From positions 496,001-560,000 of the forward strand of contig CAWKFM010000001.1 in NCBI GenBank assembly GCA_963849065.1: a stretch of 64,000 nt of DNA, read 5' to 3'. Origin of the DNA: TOLSYN sp963849065 (GTDB taxonomy: Bacteria > Acidobacteriota > Terriglobia > Terriglobales > Acidobacteriaceae). The notes under the pieces are model-generated. The model was given only the letters and a program-made list of their open reading frames with translations, ran no database searches and was not told the origin of the DNA. Position numbers and translations under genes: made by a program. Positions 25,451 to 36,400 of the stretch are shown here, piece by piece (position 1 is the first letter of the stretch; each line of letters opens with the position of its first letter).

Positions 25451-27720
25451 GCGATCCTCCCCCCGCCGGCCATGGACATCACCAGCTCGGGTACATTCAG
25501 AAGGTCTGTGACGTGCTGCTGGATAACGGCCGAGCCGAGCAGGCGGGTGTCTTCCGATCTTCGGGTCACCGTGACGTGCTGATCCACGATGTCCAGGATC
25601 TCATCCACCACCAGGCCCACGCTCTGGCCGCCTTCCGAGTGCACCACCACCTGCATCGGCCCTTCGCGGAAAGCCTGGGCGGTGAGCTTCAAGGCATCCG
25701 CGATGTGAACCAGCGGCATGATTTCTCCACGGTACTGAACCACCTGGCGGTTGCCCGATATTTCCACGGTGTTGGGATCAAACTCCTCCAGGCGCGAGAC
25801 CATCGAGAGTGGGATGGCAAGTTTGCCGCGGTCGCCAACCCGGAACAGTAACCAGGACTCGCGCTGGCTGGAGTCCGCTGCGGCAGTGTCTTTGGCAGCG
25901 GCGTGTTCGCGCGTGGCGACCGACAGAGAAGCGCGCTGCGCAAGGCCGAGAATGTCCAGGATGAGAGCGACTTTGCCGTCGCCCATGATGGTTGCACCGG
26001 CAAAGCAGGAGATGCCCTTCAACTGCTTGCCGAGCGGCTTGACCACGATCTCTTCCGTGTCATTGATCTCATCCACCACCAGTCCGAACTGGCGTCCATC
26101 GGCCTGGAGGACGACGATGTTGATGGCTTCTCCGGTGATCTCGCTGCCGGTCAGCTTCAGTTCGCGGTCGAGGTAGATGATGGGCAAAAGATTGCCGCGA
26201 AGCCGATAGACGGCAGCTTCCTGGACCATCTCGATGTGGCTCTCGGCAGCCTTGCCTTCCAGTCTCACCAACTCCACCAGGCTTACCTGGGGAATGGCGA
26301 AGCGTTCGCGCCCGGTGGTGACGATGAGGGCGGGAATGATGGCCAGGGTGAGCGGGATTTTGATCTTGAGCGTAGTGCCACAACCGCGCGTGCTGGAGAC
26401 GTCCACCGTTCCGCCAATTTTTTCGATGTTGGTCTTCACTACATCCATGCCGACGCCGCGCCCGGAGATGTTGGTAACTGTTTTCGCCGTGGAGAAGCCG
26501 GCCATGAAGATCAGGTTGCCGATCTCTCGGTCGGACATTTTAGCGGCGTTCTGCGGGGAGAGAATCCCACTGTCCATCGCCTTCGCCCGGATCGCCTCCA
26601 GATCGAGACCGCTGCCATCATCGGAGATTTCGATGTTGACCTGTCCGCCTTCATGGAAGGCGCGCAGCCGGAGCACTCCCTGCCGGGGCTTGCCGGCCGC
26701 TTCCCGTGCTGCCGGCGTTTCGATGCCGTGATCGAGCGAGTTACGGACGACATGCGTCAACGGGTCCTTGATGGCCTCGATGATGGTCTTGTCCAGCTCG
26801 GTTTGGGTTCCCTCCATCTCCAGTCGCACCGATTTTCCGGCCGCAGTAGAGAGATCGCGCACAATGCGGGGAAATTTGTTCCAGACGTTTCCAATGGGCT
26901 GCATGCGCGTCTTCATGACGCCTTCCTGCAGTTCGGTGGTGATCAGATTGAGGCGCTGCGCCGTGCTGAGAAAGGCGGAGTCTTTTTGGGTGGAGGTGAA
27001 CTGCAGGATCTGGTTCCTGGCCAGCACCAGTTCGCCGACCAGGTTCATCACCTTGTCGAGCAGATGCACATCCACCCGGATGTTGCTGTTGACGGTCTCT
27101 TCACGCGCCTCGGACTGGATCTGAAGCGCCTGCTGTACAGCAACCGGTGGCACCGCACCGTTATGTACCAGAATTTCGCCGATGCGGCGCGGGTCGCCCT
27201 CCTGCTGACGTTGGAGAGCCTGGACAATGTCCGCGTGCTCCACCACGCCTTCCCGCACCAGCACCTCTCCGAGCAGTGGCGGAGTGGGGTTGGCGGTTTC
27301 AGTGGTAGCCTCGCTGCGGGGCATCTGCGAAACGCCGAGTATGGCGGAGAGGGACTCAATCACGGCGCTGCAATCCAGCTCGCCCTCCTGCCCGGTGCTC
27401 TCAAGCGAGGCAAAAAGCTGGCGGTTTAAGTCAATCATCGAAAGCAGGGCGGAGGTGATCTCCGCATTCAAGGGGAGCTTGCCGTCGCGCATCCGGGCAA
27501 GAATGTTTTCGCCATGATGATTGACCGCCTCGATCTTCCTGAGCCCAACGGTTCCGCCGCTGCCTTTCAGGGTGTGAATGGCGCGAAAGATTCGAGCAAC
27601 CAATTCCTTGGATGTTGGATTGCTTTCAAGTTCGACGAAGTCGCGGTCAAGCTGGTCAAGCAGCTCGCTGCCCTCAATCAGAAACTCCTGAATAAACTCG
27701 TCCATTTCCTGCACTCCCAT
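25447..27720 (-). CDS. cheA: Chemotaxis histidine kinase CheA with an inserted GspE-N-like domain and two CheW-type domains
   Basis: The 757-residue kinase has an N-terminal HPt domain with phospho-His49 in AIHTLKGSGG. Next (about 147-203) is a pair of short repeats, LGEVLVREGVVEHADIVQAL and IGEILVHNGAVPPVAVQQAL, that resembles the GspE/MshE N-terminal fold. Then come the dimerisation helices, the HATPase core (N box HVVRNSLDHGIE; G boxes ISDDGSGLD and GRGVGMDVV) and two CheW-like segments. The P2 CheY-docking domain seems missing, so the insertion may replace it. The start could be 27720 or 27705 (MDEFIQ). It is the first gene of the operon. Confidence 0.93.
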   Translation of the reverse strand: MGVQEMDEFIQEFLIEGSELLDQLDRDFVELESNPTSKELVARIFRAIHTLKGSGGTVGLRKIEAVNHHGENILARMRDGKLPLNAEITSALLSMIDLNRQLFASLESTGQEGELDCSAVIESLSAILGVSQMPRSEATTETANPTPPLLGEVLVREGVVEHADIVQALQRQQEGDPRRIGEILVHNGAVPPVAVQQALQIQSEAREETVNSNIRVDVHLLDKVMNLVGELVLARNQILQFTSTQKDSAFLSTAQRLNLITTELQEGVMKTRMQPIGNVWNKFPRIVRDLSTAAGKSVRLEMEGTQTELDKTIIEAIKDPLTHVVRNSLDHGIETPAAREAAGKPRQGVLRLRAFHEGGQVNIEISDDGSGLDLEAIRAKAMDSGILSPQNAAKMSDREIGNLIFMAGFSTAKTVTNISGRGVGMDVVKTNIEKIGGTVDVSSTRGCGTTLKIKIPLTLAIIPALIVTTGRERFAIPQVSLVELVRLEGKAAESHIEMVQEAAVYRLRGNLLPIIYLDRELKLTGSEITGEAINIVVLQADGRQFGLVVDEINDTEEIVVKPLGKQLKGISCFAGATIMGDGKVALILDILGLAQRASLSVATREHAAAKDTAAADSSQRESWLLFRVGDRGKLAIPLSMVSRLEEFDPNTVEISGNRQVVQYRGEIMPLVHIADALKLTAQAFREGPMQVVVHSEGGQSVGLVVDEILDIVDQHVTVTRRSEDTRLLGSAVIQQHVTDLLNVPELVMSMAGGGRIA

Positions 27721-28011
27721 TTACCTCGATAGACGCTGTTCAACCAGTGATGTGCATGCCGGTATTCCGCAGAACGCCACTTGTTTTAGCCATGAGATTT
27801 GAAAGGATTCTTACAACAGGGCGCTCGCGGTCACCCGACACTGGCTACATCGGAATATCGCGCTGAAACTTGAGGGCAGTCACACCGGGTGGGCAAAGTG
27901 TCGCGAAAGGGTTTAAGGTCTCGGCTGGCAACAAATGAATGTGGTTGGAATATTCAGAGTTCCGAATGGGCCGTCACAACCTGTGGTATATCGGCGGTGG
28001 GCGGGTCAGGA
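27721..28011. other. Intergenic region upstream of cheA and downstream of the trehalase gene
   Basis: This 291-base region lies ahead of the che operon. I see no clear -35/-10 pair, terminator hairpin or gene. Confidence 0.5.
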
Positions 28012-29700
28012 TCACGGGGGACTATCGTCCAGAACAGACTGGCGCTCCCGCGCGGGGAGCTCATTCAACAGCACCAGGAATGTGCCGTTGGTCCACCCGA
28101 AGCCGACGACATTGCTGGTGTAACCGGCGGTGACGTTGGCAACCGTGGTGCGATTCACGACATTGTACTTTTCTCGAATCGTCCCATCATTTTTTTCGTT
28201 TTCGACGACCATGGTCAGGAAGTTGTACGAGATGCGATTGGCATCTTCAGTGAAGCCGTAGCGTCTGAGGCCTTCAACGGTGATCAGTTGAATGGGCGCC
28301 CATCCGTAAGGCTTGTCCCACTGCACGCCTGTCTCGCAATCGCTCATGGCGATTCCGCCGGGTTGCTCAAGTTGAGGAAGATGGCGGCGCACTGCGCGAG
28401 CCTGTGACGGTGTGGCAAGCCCGGCCCAAAGTGGATAAAACGTGGTTGCGTAGAGAACATGCGAGCGCTGGCGAAGGCGCAAGTTGTAGTCCACGAATAG
28501 CCGGGTCGTGGAGTCCCACAGATAGCGATTCATAAGGCGATTGCGATGTTTAGCCACTCGGCTCCAATGGTGCGCTTCATTTGGTCTTCGGAGATCGGCG
28601 GCGAGTTCAGAAAGATCGGATTCGACCTTGTAAAGAAGACTGTTGAGGCCAACGGGCGCAAAGTCCTGGGTGCTGCCGCCGAATGGGCCGAATCGGAACG
28701 AAACATCGAAGCTCGATTCGCGCATGGCTCGGTCGCCCTTGTAGAACGACGGCGTTAGCCATACGGTTTTGCTTTTCGCACAAGGCCGATTGCCGCAGAG
28801 AGGTACCTGTAACGCGGCTCCAGTACCTTTGGCGGCGACAGCGGTGAGGTAATCGGTGCGAACGTCAGGATGTTTTATCAGCCAGTCGGCGACGGTGGCG
28901 TAATAGTCGCTATCATCGCCGAGTTCGGGCACGGGACCGCTCCCCGTATCGTAGTAGCGGGAGAGCCCGGTGGCGGAATTGACTTTGGGAGCGGTCATCC
29001 AGAGTTTGTGGTCGCGTTGGGTGTATTGATAGGCGCGGACCAGCCATGCCGCGTCGTCGTGATGCGCAGCAACATCGGCTTGGTGCACAGCGAGAATCAT
29101 GGAGCTGAGAAACGGCGGCTGGGAGCGGGTGAGGTAATAGGTGCGATTGGCATTAAGAACAGCACCATAGTGGTCGATCTCAAAGAACAAATTCTCCACC
29201 ATGCCTCGTGCGAGATCGAGTTCGCCGTCTTCAAGAAGTCCACGGATAATGAAGTAGCTGTCCCAGCCGTACATTTCATTGAAGCGTCCGCCTGGGACGA
29301 CATAAGGATTGGGCAAGTAGAGCAGGCCCTGCACCGGAAGGCTCTTCGGATCAATCTCGCCGAGGCGGGTGATAGATCGCGGCAACATTTTGATCTGTAC
29401 AGAGCATTGGTTTTTAAGTTGGGCGACCGATGCGGGAACTTTCATACCGTGAGGCAGATAAATAACGCGGCCTGGGTTGCGAAGCTTGGGATCGGTGAGG
29501 GACTTACACTCATTGGTAGAACGGGTAAGGGTGTGCCATGCGTCGTGAATGTAGGAAAGAATTTGTGGCGCAGGTTGATTGGGCGGGGATTCCGCAGCGG
29601 CAGATGCGCAGAATGCCAGGATGGGGGCGAGGCATAGTAACAGACCCGAGAGGGCGGAACGGAGATAACGGCTGCGAATGGGATTGGTCACGGCACACAC
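28012..29700 (-). CDS. treA: Trehalase-family (GH37) periplasmic glycosidase
   Basis: The 562-residue protein has an N-terminal signal region (ALSGLLLCLAPILAFCASAAAE) and both trehalase signatures: PGGRFNEMYGWDSYF and QWDKPYGWAPIQL. GH37 enzymes cut alpha,alpha-trehalose into two glucoses by inversion. Its place as the last gene of the putative beta-1,2-glucan operon is unexpected. It lies 21 bases after the sugar porter stop, so the two probably act together, with glucose as the imported product. A different glucoside substrate cannot be excluded from sequence. Confidence 0.88.
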   Translation of the reverse strand: MCAVTNPIRSRYLRSALSGLLLCLAPILAFCASAAAESPPNQPAPQILSYIHDAWHTLTRSTNECKSLTDPKLRNPGRVIYLPHGMKVPASVAQLKNQCSVQIKMLPRSITRLGEIDPKSLPVQGLLYLPNPYVVPGGRFNEMYGWDSYFIIRGLLEDGELDLARGMVENLFFEIDHYGAVLNANRTYYLTRSQPPFLSSMILAVHQADVAAHHDDAAWLVRAYQYTQRDHKLWMTAPKVNSATGLSRYYDTGSGPVPELGDDSDYYATVADWLIKHPDVRTDYLTAVAAKGTGAALQVPLCGNRPCAKSKTVWLTPSFYKGDRAMRESSFDVSFRFGPFGGSTQDFAPVGLNSLLYKVESDLSELAADLRRPNEAHHWSRVAKHRNRLMNRYLWDSTTRLFVDYNLRLRQRSHVLYATTFYPLWAGLATPSQARAVRRHLPQLEQPGGIAMSDCETGVQWDKPYGWAPIQLITVEGLRRYGFTEDANRISYNFLTMVVENEKNDGTIREKYNVVNRTTVANVTAGYTSNVVGFGWTNGTFLVLLNELPARERQSVLDDSPP

Positions 29701-29721
29701 ATATCAGCCTTGCGGAGACAC

Positions 29722-31068
29722 TTACTTCCGTTCTGATCGCCAGGACACTTCGATTTCTTCTAAACTGCGCCCCTTGGTTTCGGGGACGAGTTCGTAGCAG
29801 AAGACGAATGCGGCAATTGCAAGCAGCCCGTAGAGCCAGAATGTCCTGGACAGTCCAAATATTTCCACCAGCGTTAGAAACGTCATCGAGATTACCAGAT
29901 TACAAATCCAGTTCGCGCCGGCTGCAGTTCCTTCGGCCTGGCCGCGGATATTCAGGGGAAAGATCTCAGCGATGAGCAGCCAGAAGATGGGCCCCAGGCT
30001 GATCGCAAAAAAAGCAACGTAAGCCATCAACGTGATCACCGCGGTCTGCGCGGCAATTGCATTCTGTGCTCCGGAACGAAAGACGAAGCCGAGAACAGCC
30101 AGGCTAACGGTCATGCCGGCGATCCCCGTAAGCAACAGCGGCCGCCGTCCTACCCGGTCAATCAGCCACATGGCGACAATCGTCATCAGCACATTTACCA
30201 GGCCGATGCCGGCGGTAGCCAGAATTGCCGTTGAGGCCGAGGGAAGACCGGCCGACTGCAGAATGGTAGGGGCGTAATAGATCACGGTGTTAATTCCGGT
30301 CACCTGCTGAAAGAACGCCAATCCGATGCCGACGACGAGAGCCGGACGGACGGAACGGTGCAGAAGGTCTTTCCAGGCGCCGCGTTCTTCCGCGTGGGCA
30401 AGGCTTCCCTGAATATCGCGCAACTCTGATTCGACATCTTGCGTTCCGCGTATGCGCACCAGAACGGCGCGCGCATACTCCGGGTGCAAGCTCTTGGCCA
30501 GCCAGCGCGGGCTTTCGGGGAGAAAGATCATGCCGGTGCCGAGCATGGCACCGGGAACGGCAGCCAGACCAAGCATCCATCGCCATGCTCCACTCTTGGC
30601 CAACGCGTAATCGACTAGGTAGGCGGCCAGGATGCCGAGCGTAATCGCCAGCTGAAATAGCGAAACCTGCCAGCCGCGCGCCTCCGGAGGAGATACTTCG
30701 GAGATATAGACGGGCACCGTAGTCGAAGCTAAGCCGATCCCTAATCCCACCACCACTCTGCCTGCTACCAGAACGGTAAACGATGGGGCTGATGCGCAAA
30801 GGAGTGCTCCGAAGATAAAAACAACCGATGTCCCGATCAGAGTGACGCGACGGCCAAAGCGGTCCGCGAACCTGCCCCCTGTAAAGGCGCCAACGGTTGC
30901 TCCCAGGAGCACCATGCTCACCACTAATTCCTGCGGAAACGTAGAGAGTGCGAAGTCCTTCCTGATGAAGATCACCGCTCCGGAGATCACGCCAGTGTCA
31001 TAACCAAATAGAAGTCCACCCAAGGCTGCGAAACTTGCGGCAAGATAAACGAAGCGGCCACTGGGCAT
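29722..31068 (-). CDS. Sugar porter of the major facilitator superfamily
   Basis: The 448-residue protein has 12 predicted helices and the sugar porter signatures: FGYDTGVISGA in helix 1, GRFADRFGRR in loop 2-3, PESPRWLAK after helix 6, and PETKGRSLEEIE at the C-terminus. It resembles proton-coupled glucose, xylose or galactose importers. AGAAG precedes the ATG at 31068; it is ten bases after the GH3 stop. The operon context suggests it imports glucose or a short sugar released by the GH3 and trehalase-family enzymes. Confidence 0.92.
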   Translation of the reverse strand: MPSGRFVYLAASFAALGGLLFGYDTGVISGAVIFIRKDFALSTFPQELVVSMVLLGATVGAFTGGRFADRFGRRVTLIGTSVVFIFGALLCASAPSFTVLVAGRVVVGLGIGLASTTVPVYISEVSPPEARGWQVSLFQLAITLGILAAYLVDYALAKSGAWRWMLGLAAVPGAMLGTGMIFLPESPRWLAKSLHPEYARAVLVRIRGTQDVESELRDIQGSLAHAEERGAWKDLLHRSVRPALVVGIGLAFFQQVTGINTVIYYAPTILQSAGLPSASTAILATAGIGLVNVLMTIVAMWLIDRVGRRPLLLTGIAGMTVSLAVLGFVFRSGAQNAIAAQTAVITLMAYVAFFAISLGPIFWLLIAEIFPLNIRGQAEGTAAGANWICNLVISMTFLTLVEIFGLSRTFWLYGLLAIAAFVFCYELVPETKGRSLEEIEVSWRSERK

Positions 31069-31078
31069 CGATACTTCT

Positions 31079-33361
31079 CTACTTGGTGATCGTAAATTGT
31101 GCACTTGGTCCCTTCACCGAATCAGGTGCGATCCAGACGATTACCTGTGCCGGCTCGACGAGATGGCGCATATCGATGTTCCAGAACGCAAGCTCCTCGC
31201 GGCCGACCTTGAACTCGACCCGTTGTGATGCACCCGGCGCAAGGGAAACCACCTTGAATCCCTCGAGTTCTTTCATTGGAAGGTTCACGCTTGTCCCACG
31301 TTGTCCCACATAAAGCTCCACGACCTCCTGTCCGGCTCGTGATCCCTGGTTGGTCACCGTCGCCGAAACACGGATCGCGGCCGCACCGCAATTCAGCGCT
31401 CGCGCGCTGCTGGACGTGCTGCTTAGTTGGATTGCCGAGTAAGTAAAGCGGCTATAGGACAAGCCAAATCCGAATGGAAAAAGCGGCGAGTTCTGTACAT
31501 CGATGTAGCGGGAGACATACTTTTCGGCCGTTGTATGCGGAGGATGACTTAGATCCGTATTGCCGGCAGGGCGGCCGGTTTTCGGCGGGTTATAGTACAG
31601 CGGCTCCTGCCCAACCGCACGCGGCACTGAGACCGTTAGTTTTCCGGAGAAGTTCACCTCGCCAAACAGCGTTCTAACCAGAGCCGGGCCGGCTTGCTCG
31701 CCCGGATACCATGCCTCCACCATGGCAGAGACATGGGCTGCGGCCCACGGTAGCGCCAAGGGGCGGCCGGTGAACAAAATGAGAACGACAGGTTTTCCAG
31801 TAGCAACGATGGCTTCGAGAAACTTCTGCTGATTGCCGGGAAGACCGAGGCAGGCGCGGGACGCAGCTTCGCCAGTCATCGATGCAGCGCTTTCGCCCAG
31901 CGTAATGATGACAAGATCGGATCGTTGCGCTGCATCCACCGCCTCTCGGAATCCGTCGTCGCGGGTGCTGTCGATGTCGGTGCCTTTGGCATAGAGCACT
32001 TGCCCGCCGGTCTGCTGCATGCGCTGCATCAGAGCGGACTTCAGGGTGACTGCGGATGCGGCATCGCCTTTTCCGGGCCACGAACCGAGCATGTCGGCGG
32101 CGCTGTCGGCCAAAGGCCCCACCAAGGCGATGGTTCGCTCAGCTGGAGTAATGGGCAACAGCGGCGCGCCGTGGAACTCCTCGTTTCGCAACAGCACGAG
32201 GGAACGCTCGGCGATGGTTCGAGCAAGTTCATCATGCGATGGATCGGGCATGGGGTGCACGGCAGATGTCGCGTCGAAGACGTAGGGATGGTCGAACAGA
32301 TCCAGGGCAAACTTTACCCGCAGCACGCGACGCACCGCCTCGTCGACCACCGGCTCGGGGATTTTTCCAGAACGCACCAACCCTATGAGGAATCTGCCGT
32401 ACAGGCCACTCTGCATGTCCATATCGACACCGGCGAGGATTGCCTTCTTTGCGGCCGTGGCTGGATCATTGGCCACACCTTGGGCCATCAGTTCGGCTAC
32501 CGCGTTCCAATCGCTCACTACAAAACCTCGGAATCCCCATTCGTGGCGCAGAATGTCGGTCAAAATCATCGCATTTGCACTGGCCGGAACGCCGTTGAGC
32601 GGATCGAATGCGCTCATCACCGTTGCCGCACCGCTGTCGACGGCTGCATGGAATGGAGTCAGATAGATTTGCCGCAGGGTGCGCTCGGAAATGTCCGCAG
32701 CATTGTAGTCGCGGCCGGCTTCCGCCGCGCCATAGCCCGCCATATGCTTGGCACACGCCGCCAGAGAATCAGGATTTGCCAGGCTGCTTCCCTGATAACC
32801 GCGAACGTAGGCTGCGGCCATGACTTGACCTAAATAAGGATCTTCCCCAGCGCCTTCCACGATGCGTCCCCATCGAGCATCGCGAGCGATATCAACCATG
32901 GGAGAAAAAGTCCAGCGGATGCCTTCGGCGCTGGCTTCCTGCGCTGCGATTCTGGATGCCTGCTCGATCAGTTGCGGGTCCCATGTCGAAGCCATGCCGA
33001 GCGGAACAGGAAAGACTGTGTGGTATCCATGGATAACATCCATGCCGAACAGTAATGGGATCTTGAGACGGGAGCGCGTCATGGCTATCCGCTGCAGCGC
33101 ATTGGTCTCGGCCGCGCCGGTTACATTCAGCAAAGAGCCAACCTGGCCGTGAGCGATCAGATCATGTAGGCGGACTGGTCCGGCGGCGGGCCCAGTAGCT
33201 TCTCCGGCCGAGTATTGCACCAGTTGTCCCACTTTTTCTTCCAACGTCATCTTCGCGAGCAATGCTTCTACCTTGGAGTCAAGGCTCGGCTGTAGCGGGC
33301 CTGCAAAAAGAGAGGAGACGAGAAGCATGACCAAGGGAAAAATTCGGCAAGCTCGTTGCAT
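31079..33361 (-). CDS. bglX: GH3 beta-glucosidase, exported
   Basis: The enzyme has 760 residues from the ATG at 33361, with a signal peptide (MQRACRIFPLVMLLVSSLFAG). The GH3 barrel contains KIPLLFGMDVIHGY, KHMAGYG and the nucleophile Asp in GFVVSDWNAV. The second domain and the C-terminal fibronectin-III-like domain (GSRAGQEVVELYVG) are complete. The frame continues upstream, but that would overlap the glucan synthase gene. Some GH3 enzymes act on beta-1,2-gluco-oligosaccharides such as sophorose, which fits the neighbours; the specificity here is inferred. Confidence 0.92.
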   Translation of the reverse strand: MQRACRIFPLVMLLVSSLFAGPLQPSLDSKVEALLAKMTLEEKVGQLVQYSAGEATGPAAGPVRLHDLIAHGQVGSLLNVTGAAETNALQRIAMTRSRLKIPLLFGMDVIHGYHTVFPVPLGMASTWDPQLIEQASRIAAQEASAEGIRWTFSPMVDIARDARWGRIVEGAGEDPYLGQVMAAAYVRGYQGSSLANPDSLAACAKHMAGYGAAEAGRDYNAADISERTLRQIYLTPFHAAVDSGAATVMSAFDPLNGVPASANAMILTDILRHEWGFRGFVVSDWNAVAELMAQGVANDPATAAKKAILAGVDMDMQSGLYGRFLIGLVRSGKIPEPVVDEAVRRVLRVKFALDLFDHPYVFDATSAVHPMPDPSHDELARTIAERSLVLLRNEEFHGAPLLPITPAERTIALVGPLADSAADMLGSWPGKGDAASAVTLKSALMQRMQQTGGQVLYAKGTDIDSTRDDGFREAVDAAQRSDLVIITLGESAASMTGEAASRACLGLPGNQQKFLEAIVATGKPVVLILFTGRPLALPWAAAHVSAMVEAWYPGEQAGPALVRTLFGEVNFSGKLTVSVPRAVGQEPLYYNPPKTGRPAGNTDLSHPPHTTAEKYVSRYIDVQNSPLFPFGFGLSYSRFTYSAIQLSSTSSSARALNCGAAAIRVSATVTNQGSRAGQEVVELYVGQRGTSVNLPMKELEGFKVVSLAPGASQRVEFKVGREELAFWNIDMRHLVEPAQVIVWIAPDSVKGPSAQFTITK

Positions 33362-33407
33362 CCGCTTATTTCCCCGGCCGTCCAGCTTTCCTGACGCATG
33401 CTCCGGT

Positions 33408-36400
33408 TCAGCTCGCGATGGCAATGTCGCTGCCCCCTTGCTGGCCGCGAACAGGCCTGCCGGCCCGGCGGGAACGCGTCCTGACATGATGAATAACGGG
33501 CCGCTCGTGCAGCAGGATTTCGGTAGCGCGCACCCGTGCATCGCCGTGAAACCACTGCTGCATGATGTCGCCGCAAAGAAAGTTCCCAATCGAAAGCAGG
33601 ATCATGCCCTGGTGATGGGCCATCCACGACTTCACCAGCCGGGCATCCTCGACAGGCATATGTGTGGATGCGCCAAAATCAGCTGCCTCGTAGAATCCGT
33701 AGGCACCCATGCAGCCCAGTCCGGCCATGCGACGCAAGTTGTCAATCGCATCGGCGGGCGCCACTGCAAGGGCCATTGCGCTGGCATACGGGGCTACCAC
33801 CAAACGCTCAGGCGCAGCTTCACGCAGGGCCAACTCTGGTACGCCCATAGCAGCGTAACGGTATATGCCGGAGTCGTCCAATTCACCATAGCTGGCCTCG
33901 GAGATGCCCCAGGGGATTTGGTTCGCATCCGCATAGGCCATTTGGGCACGCACCGCACCTTCCATACTGCGTCGCAGCAGCGTGCCGCCTGGGGAGCGCA
34001 TCCAGATTGCCGGCATCAGGTATTCGAACATCGTCCCTGCCCATGAAATCAGGGCGGGGAAACCGCCTCGAACCGGTACATGCCTTCGTCCCAGTCTGAG
34101 CCATGTATCTTGAGGGACATCGCCTTTGGCAATCGCCAGAAAAACCGCAATGCGCGCTTCCGAGGCGAGCAGGTCATAGCAGGCAGCATCGAGCGAGTTG
34201 GTTTCGACATGGTAGCCAACCGAGAGAAGCTTGCGGCGGCGCTCCAGCAGAAAGCGGAAATCCATCTCCGCCACCAGACGCTCGGCTTGGGCGGCAATGG
34301 CGCGCAAGTCGCGAGCCAAAGAACGAGCCCGTTCAAGCGCGTCTGGAAGTAACGTTAGCAGCCTCTCACCGCCGGTCGTGTTCCAGGCGGTGTTACTCGA
34401 AGCGGCATCCCGCGAAAGCTTTGTCTGGAGCTGCAGAACAAAGCTGGGCAACTGCGACAGCGACGGCGCACTTTCGTCGCCAGCTGCGATGTCGAGATTA
34501 CGGCGCAAGGTTCCGAACTCAGGGAGCAGCCATGGCATGTAGTCGGCGAATATTTTCCGCGTTTGTTTTGTGCGCTCTTGGAGCTGAGCTGCAAACCATC
34601 CAATCCCTCGCCCTGAATCTATCTGAATATACGGTGCCGAAACAGGCGTCGAAACGATGGCGGCCAGGCGCTCCAGCCAGGGGAGGTGTTTCTGCTTGGC
34701 TATCTCCTGCTCAATCAGAAACGTATCGAGTTCGCTGCTGGGCAGAGAGTTTGACGCGGCAAGCAGCCTGAGGTGGGCCAGGTAACCTTCCAATAGAGAG
34801 GCCGAGAGCAGCGGCTTTTCCAGAAGTGCGGTACACCCAACCTTCAGAGTGATGAGCGATGCCGCAAGGTTTCCGCTGTCCACACTTGAAACGAAATACG
34901 GATGCTCCGGCAATAGCGATCGCGTGTCATACCAGTTGAGGAAATGTCCTCGATGACGCTGCAATTGGCTGATCGTGTCAAGAGTCCGCTGGGTCTGCTC
35001 CACAAACTCGGGAACGTTGAGATAACCGAACTCGCATGCAACCTGACGCGCGTTCAGCAGGAAACCGAGGTTGGTTGGCGAGATGCGCGGAGCAATATGT
35101 TTAGGCTCCTCCTGTACGTTATCCGGGAGAAGCCAATGATGCCGGGCAGAGCTGAACTCCGCGAAATAGCGCCAGGTGCGGAGCGCGGCGAGATGTAAGA
35201 ACATCTGATCCTCTGCCGAAACTTCCGTACTCTCACGGTGAAGAGGACGGTCGACCCACGCCTCGACTCCTCTGCAGCACGCCCAAAGCAGCAGGATCGG
35301 GAGTGCAACCCGGAACGCGGACGGACGCACCAGGAGCAGCAGGACTCCAATGGCAATTGCGATGACGGTGGTCAAGGCCATATACAGGTCAATCGAGGTA
35401 CGCTTGCCGGACTCCAGTTCTGCTTCAGCCGCGGTCTCCCATTCGAGCAGGCGCTCCCGCGTGATGGCGCGCCGGTATGTACTGCGCACCGCTGCATCCA
35501 GGGAAACCAGCGCATCGTGGACCAGAAAAGTTAGAAACAGAAACACGCTGGTGAGCGCCGTTCCCAGTGATGCGCATGCGTCGCGCGCCTGAGCAAAACT
35601 GCGGGCGAAAGCGGCGCGCCCTGCGGCTACCGCGAAGTTGAACGCCGGCGGCGCGAAGAATATGGCAAGCGTAAGGACCGTCCAATAGACTGGGCTACCG
35701 GGTAAGGCGATCCAGCCAGCAATGAAAAGAATTAGGGTCGCAGGCCCAACCATGCTGCGCCGGAGGTTATCCGCGATCTTCCAACGCGAGATGAGGGGAA
35801 TGGGATTTTCCACGCGGCTCCCCTCCTCGTCCGGCACGCGTGAAAACAGCCAAGGCACAATCTGCCAGTCTCCGCGAACCCAGCGGTGTTTGCGTCGGGC
35901 GTAGGTGCTGTAATGCGAGGGATAGCCATCCACAACTTCTATGTCACTCACCAATCCCGCACGCGCATAAGCGCCTTCCAAAAGATCGTGGCTCAGGATG
36001 GCATTGCGAGGAAAACGCTGATCGAGGACACGATGCATGACCCGCACATCGTACAGGCCCTTGCCAACGAATGTTCCCTCGCCGTAAAGGTCCTGATATA
36101 CGTCGGAGGTCGCGTGCGTATAGATGTCGAAGCCAGTGGGCCCGGAATAGATGGATGCAAGACGGGACTGGGTCGCGCTTTCGATACTGACAGCTACACG
36201 CGGCTGCAGAATTCCAAAGCCTTGGGTAACGACATTGCGGTGATCGACGACGGCCTGGCATAAGGGATGAGCAAGGGTCCCAATCAACCGCGGTGCCGAT
36301 CCGCGGGGAAGTGCAGTGTCAGCGTCAATAGTCAGCACATACCGCACCTGCGGCAACATTGACAAATCACCCGCCTTATAGGGAAAACTGTCGTACTCCC

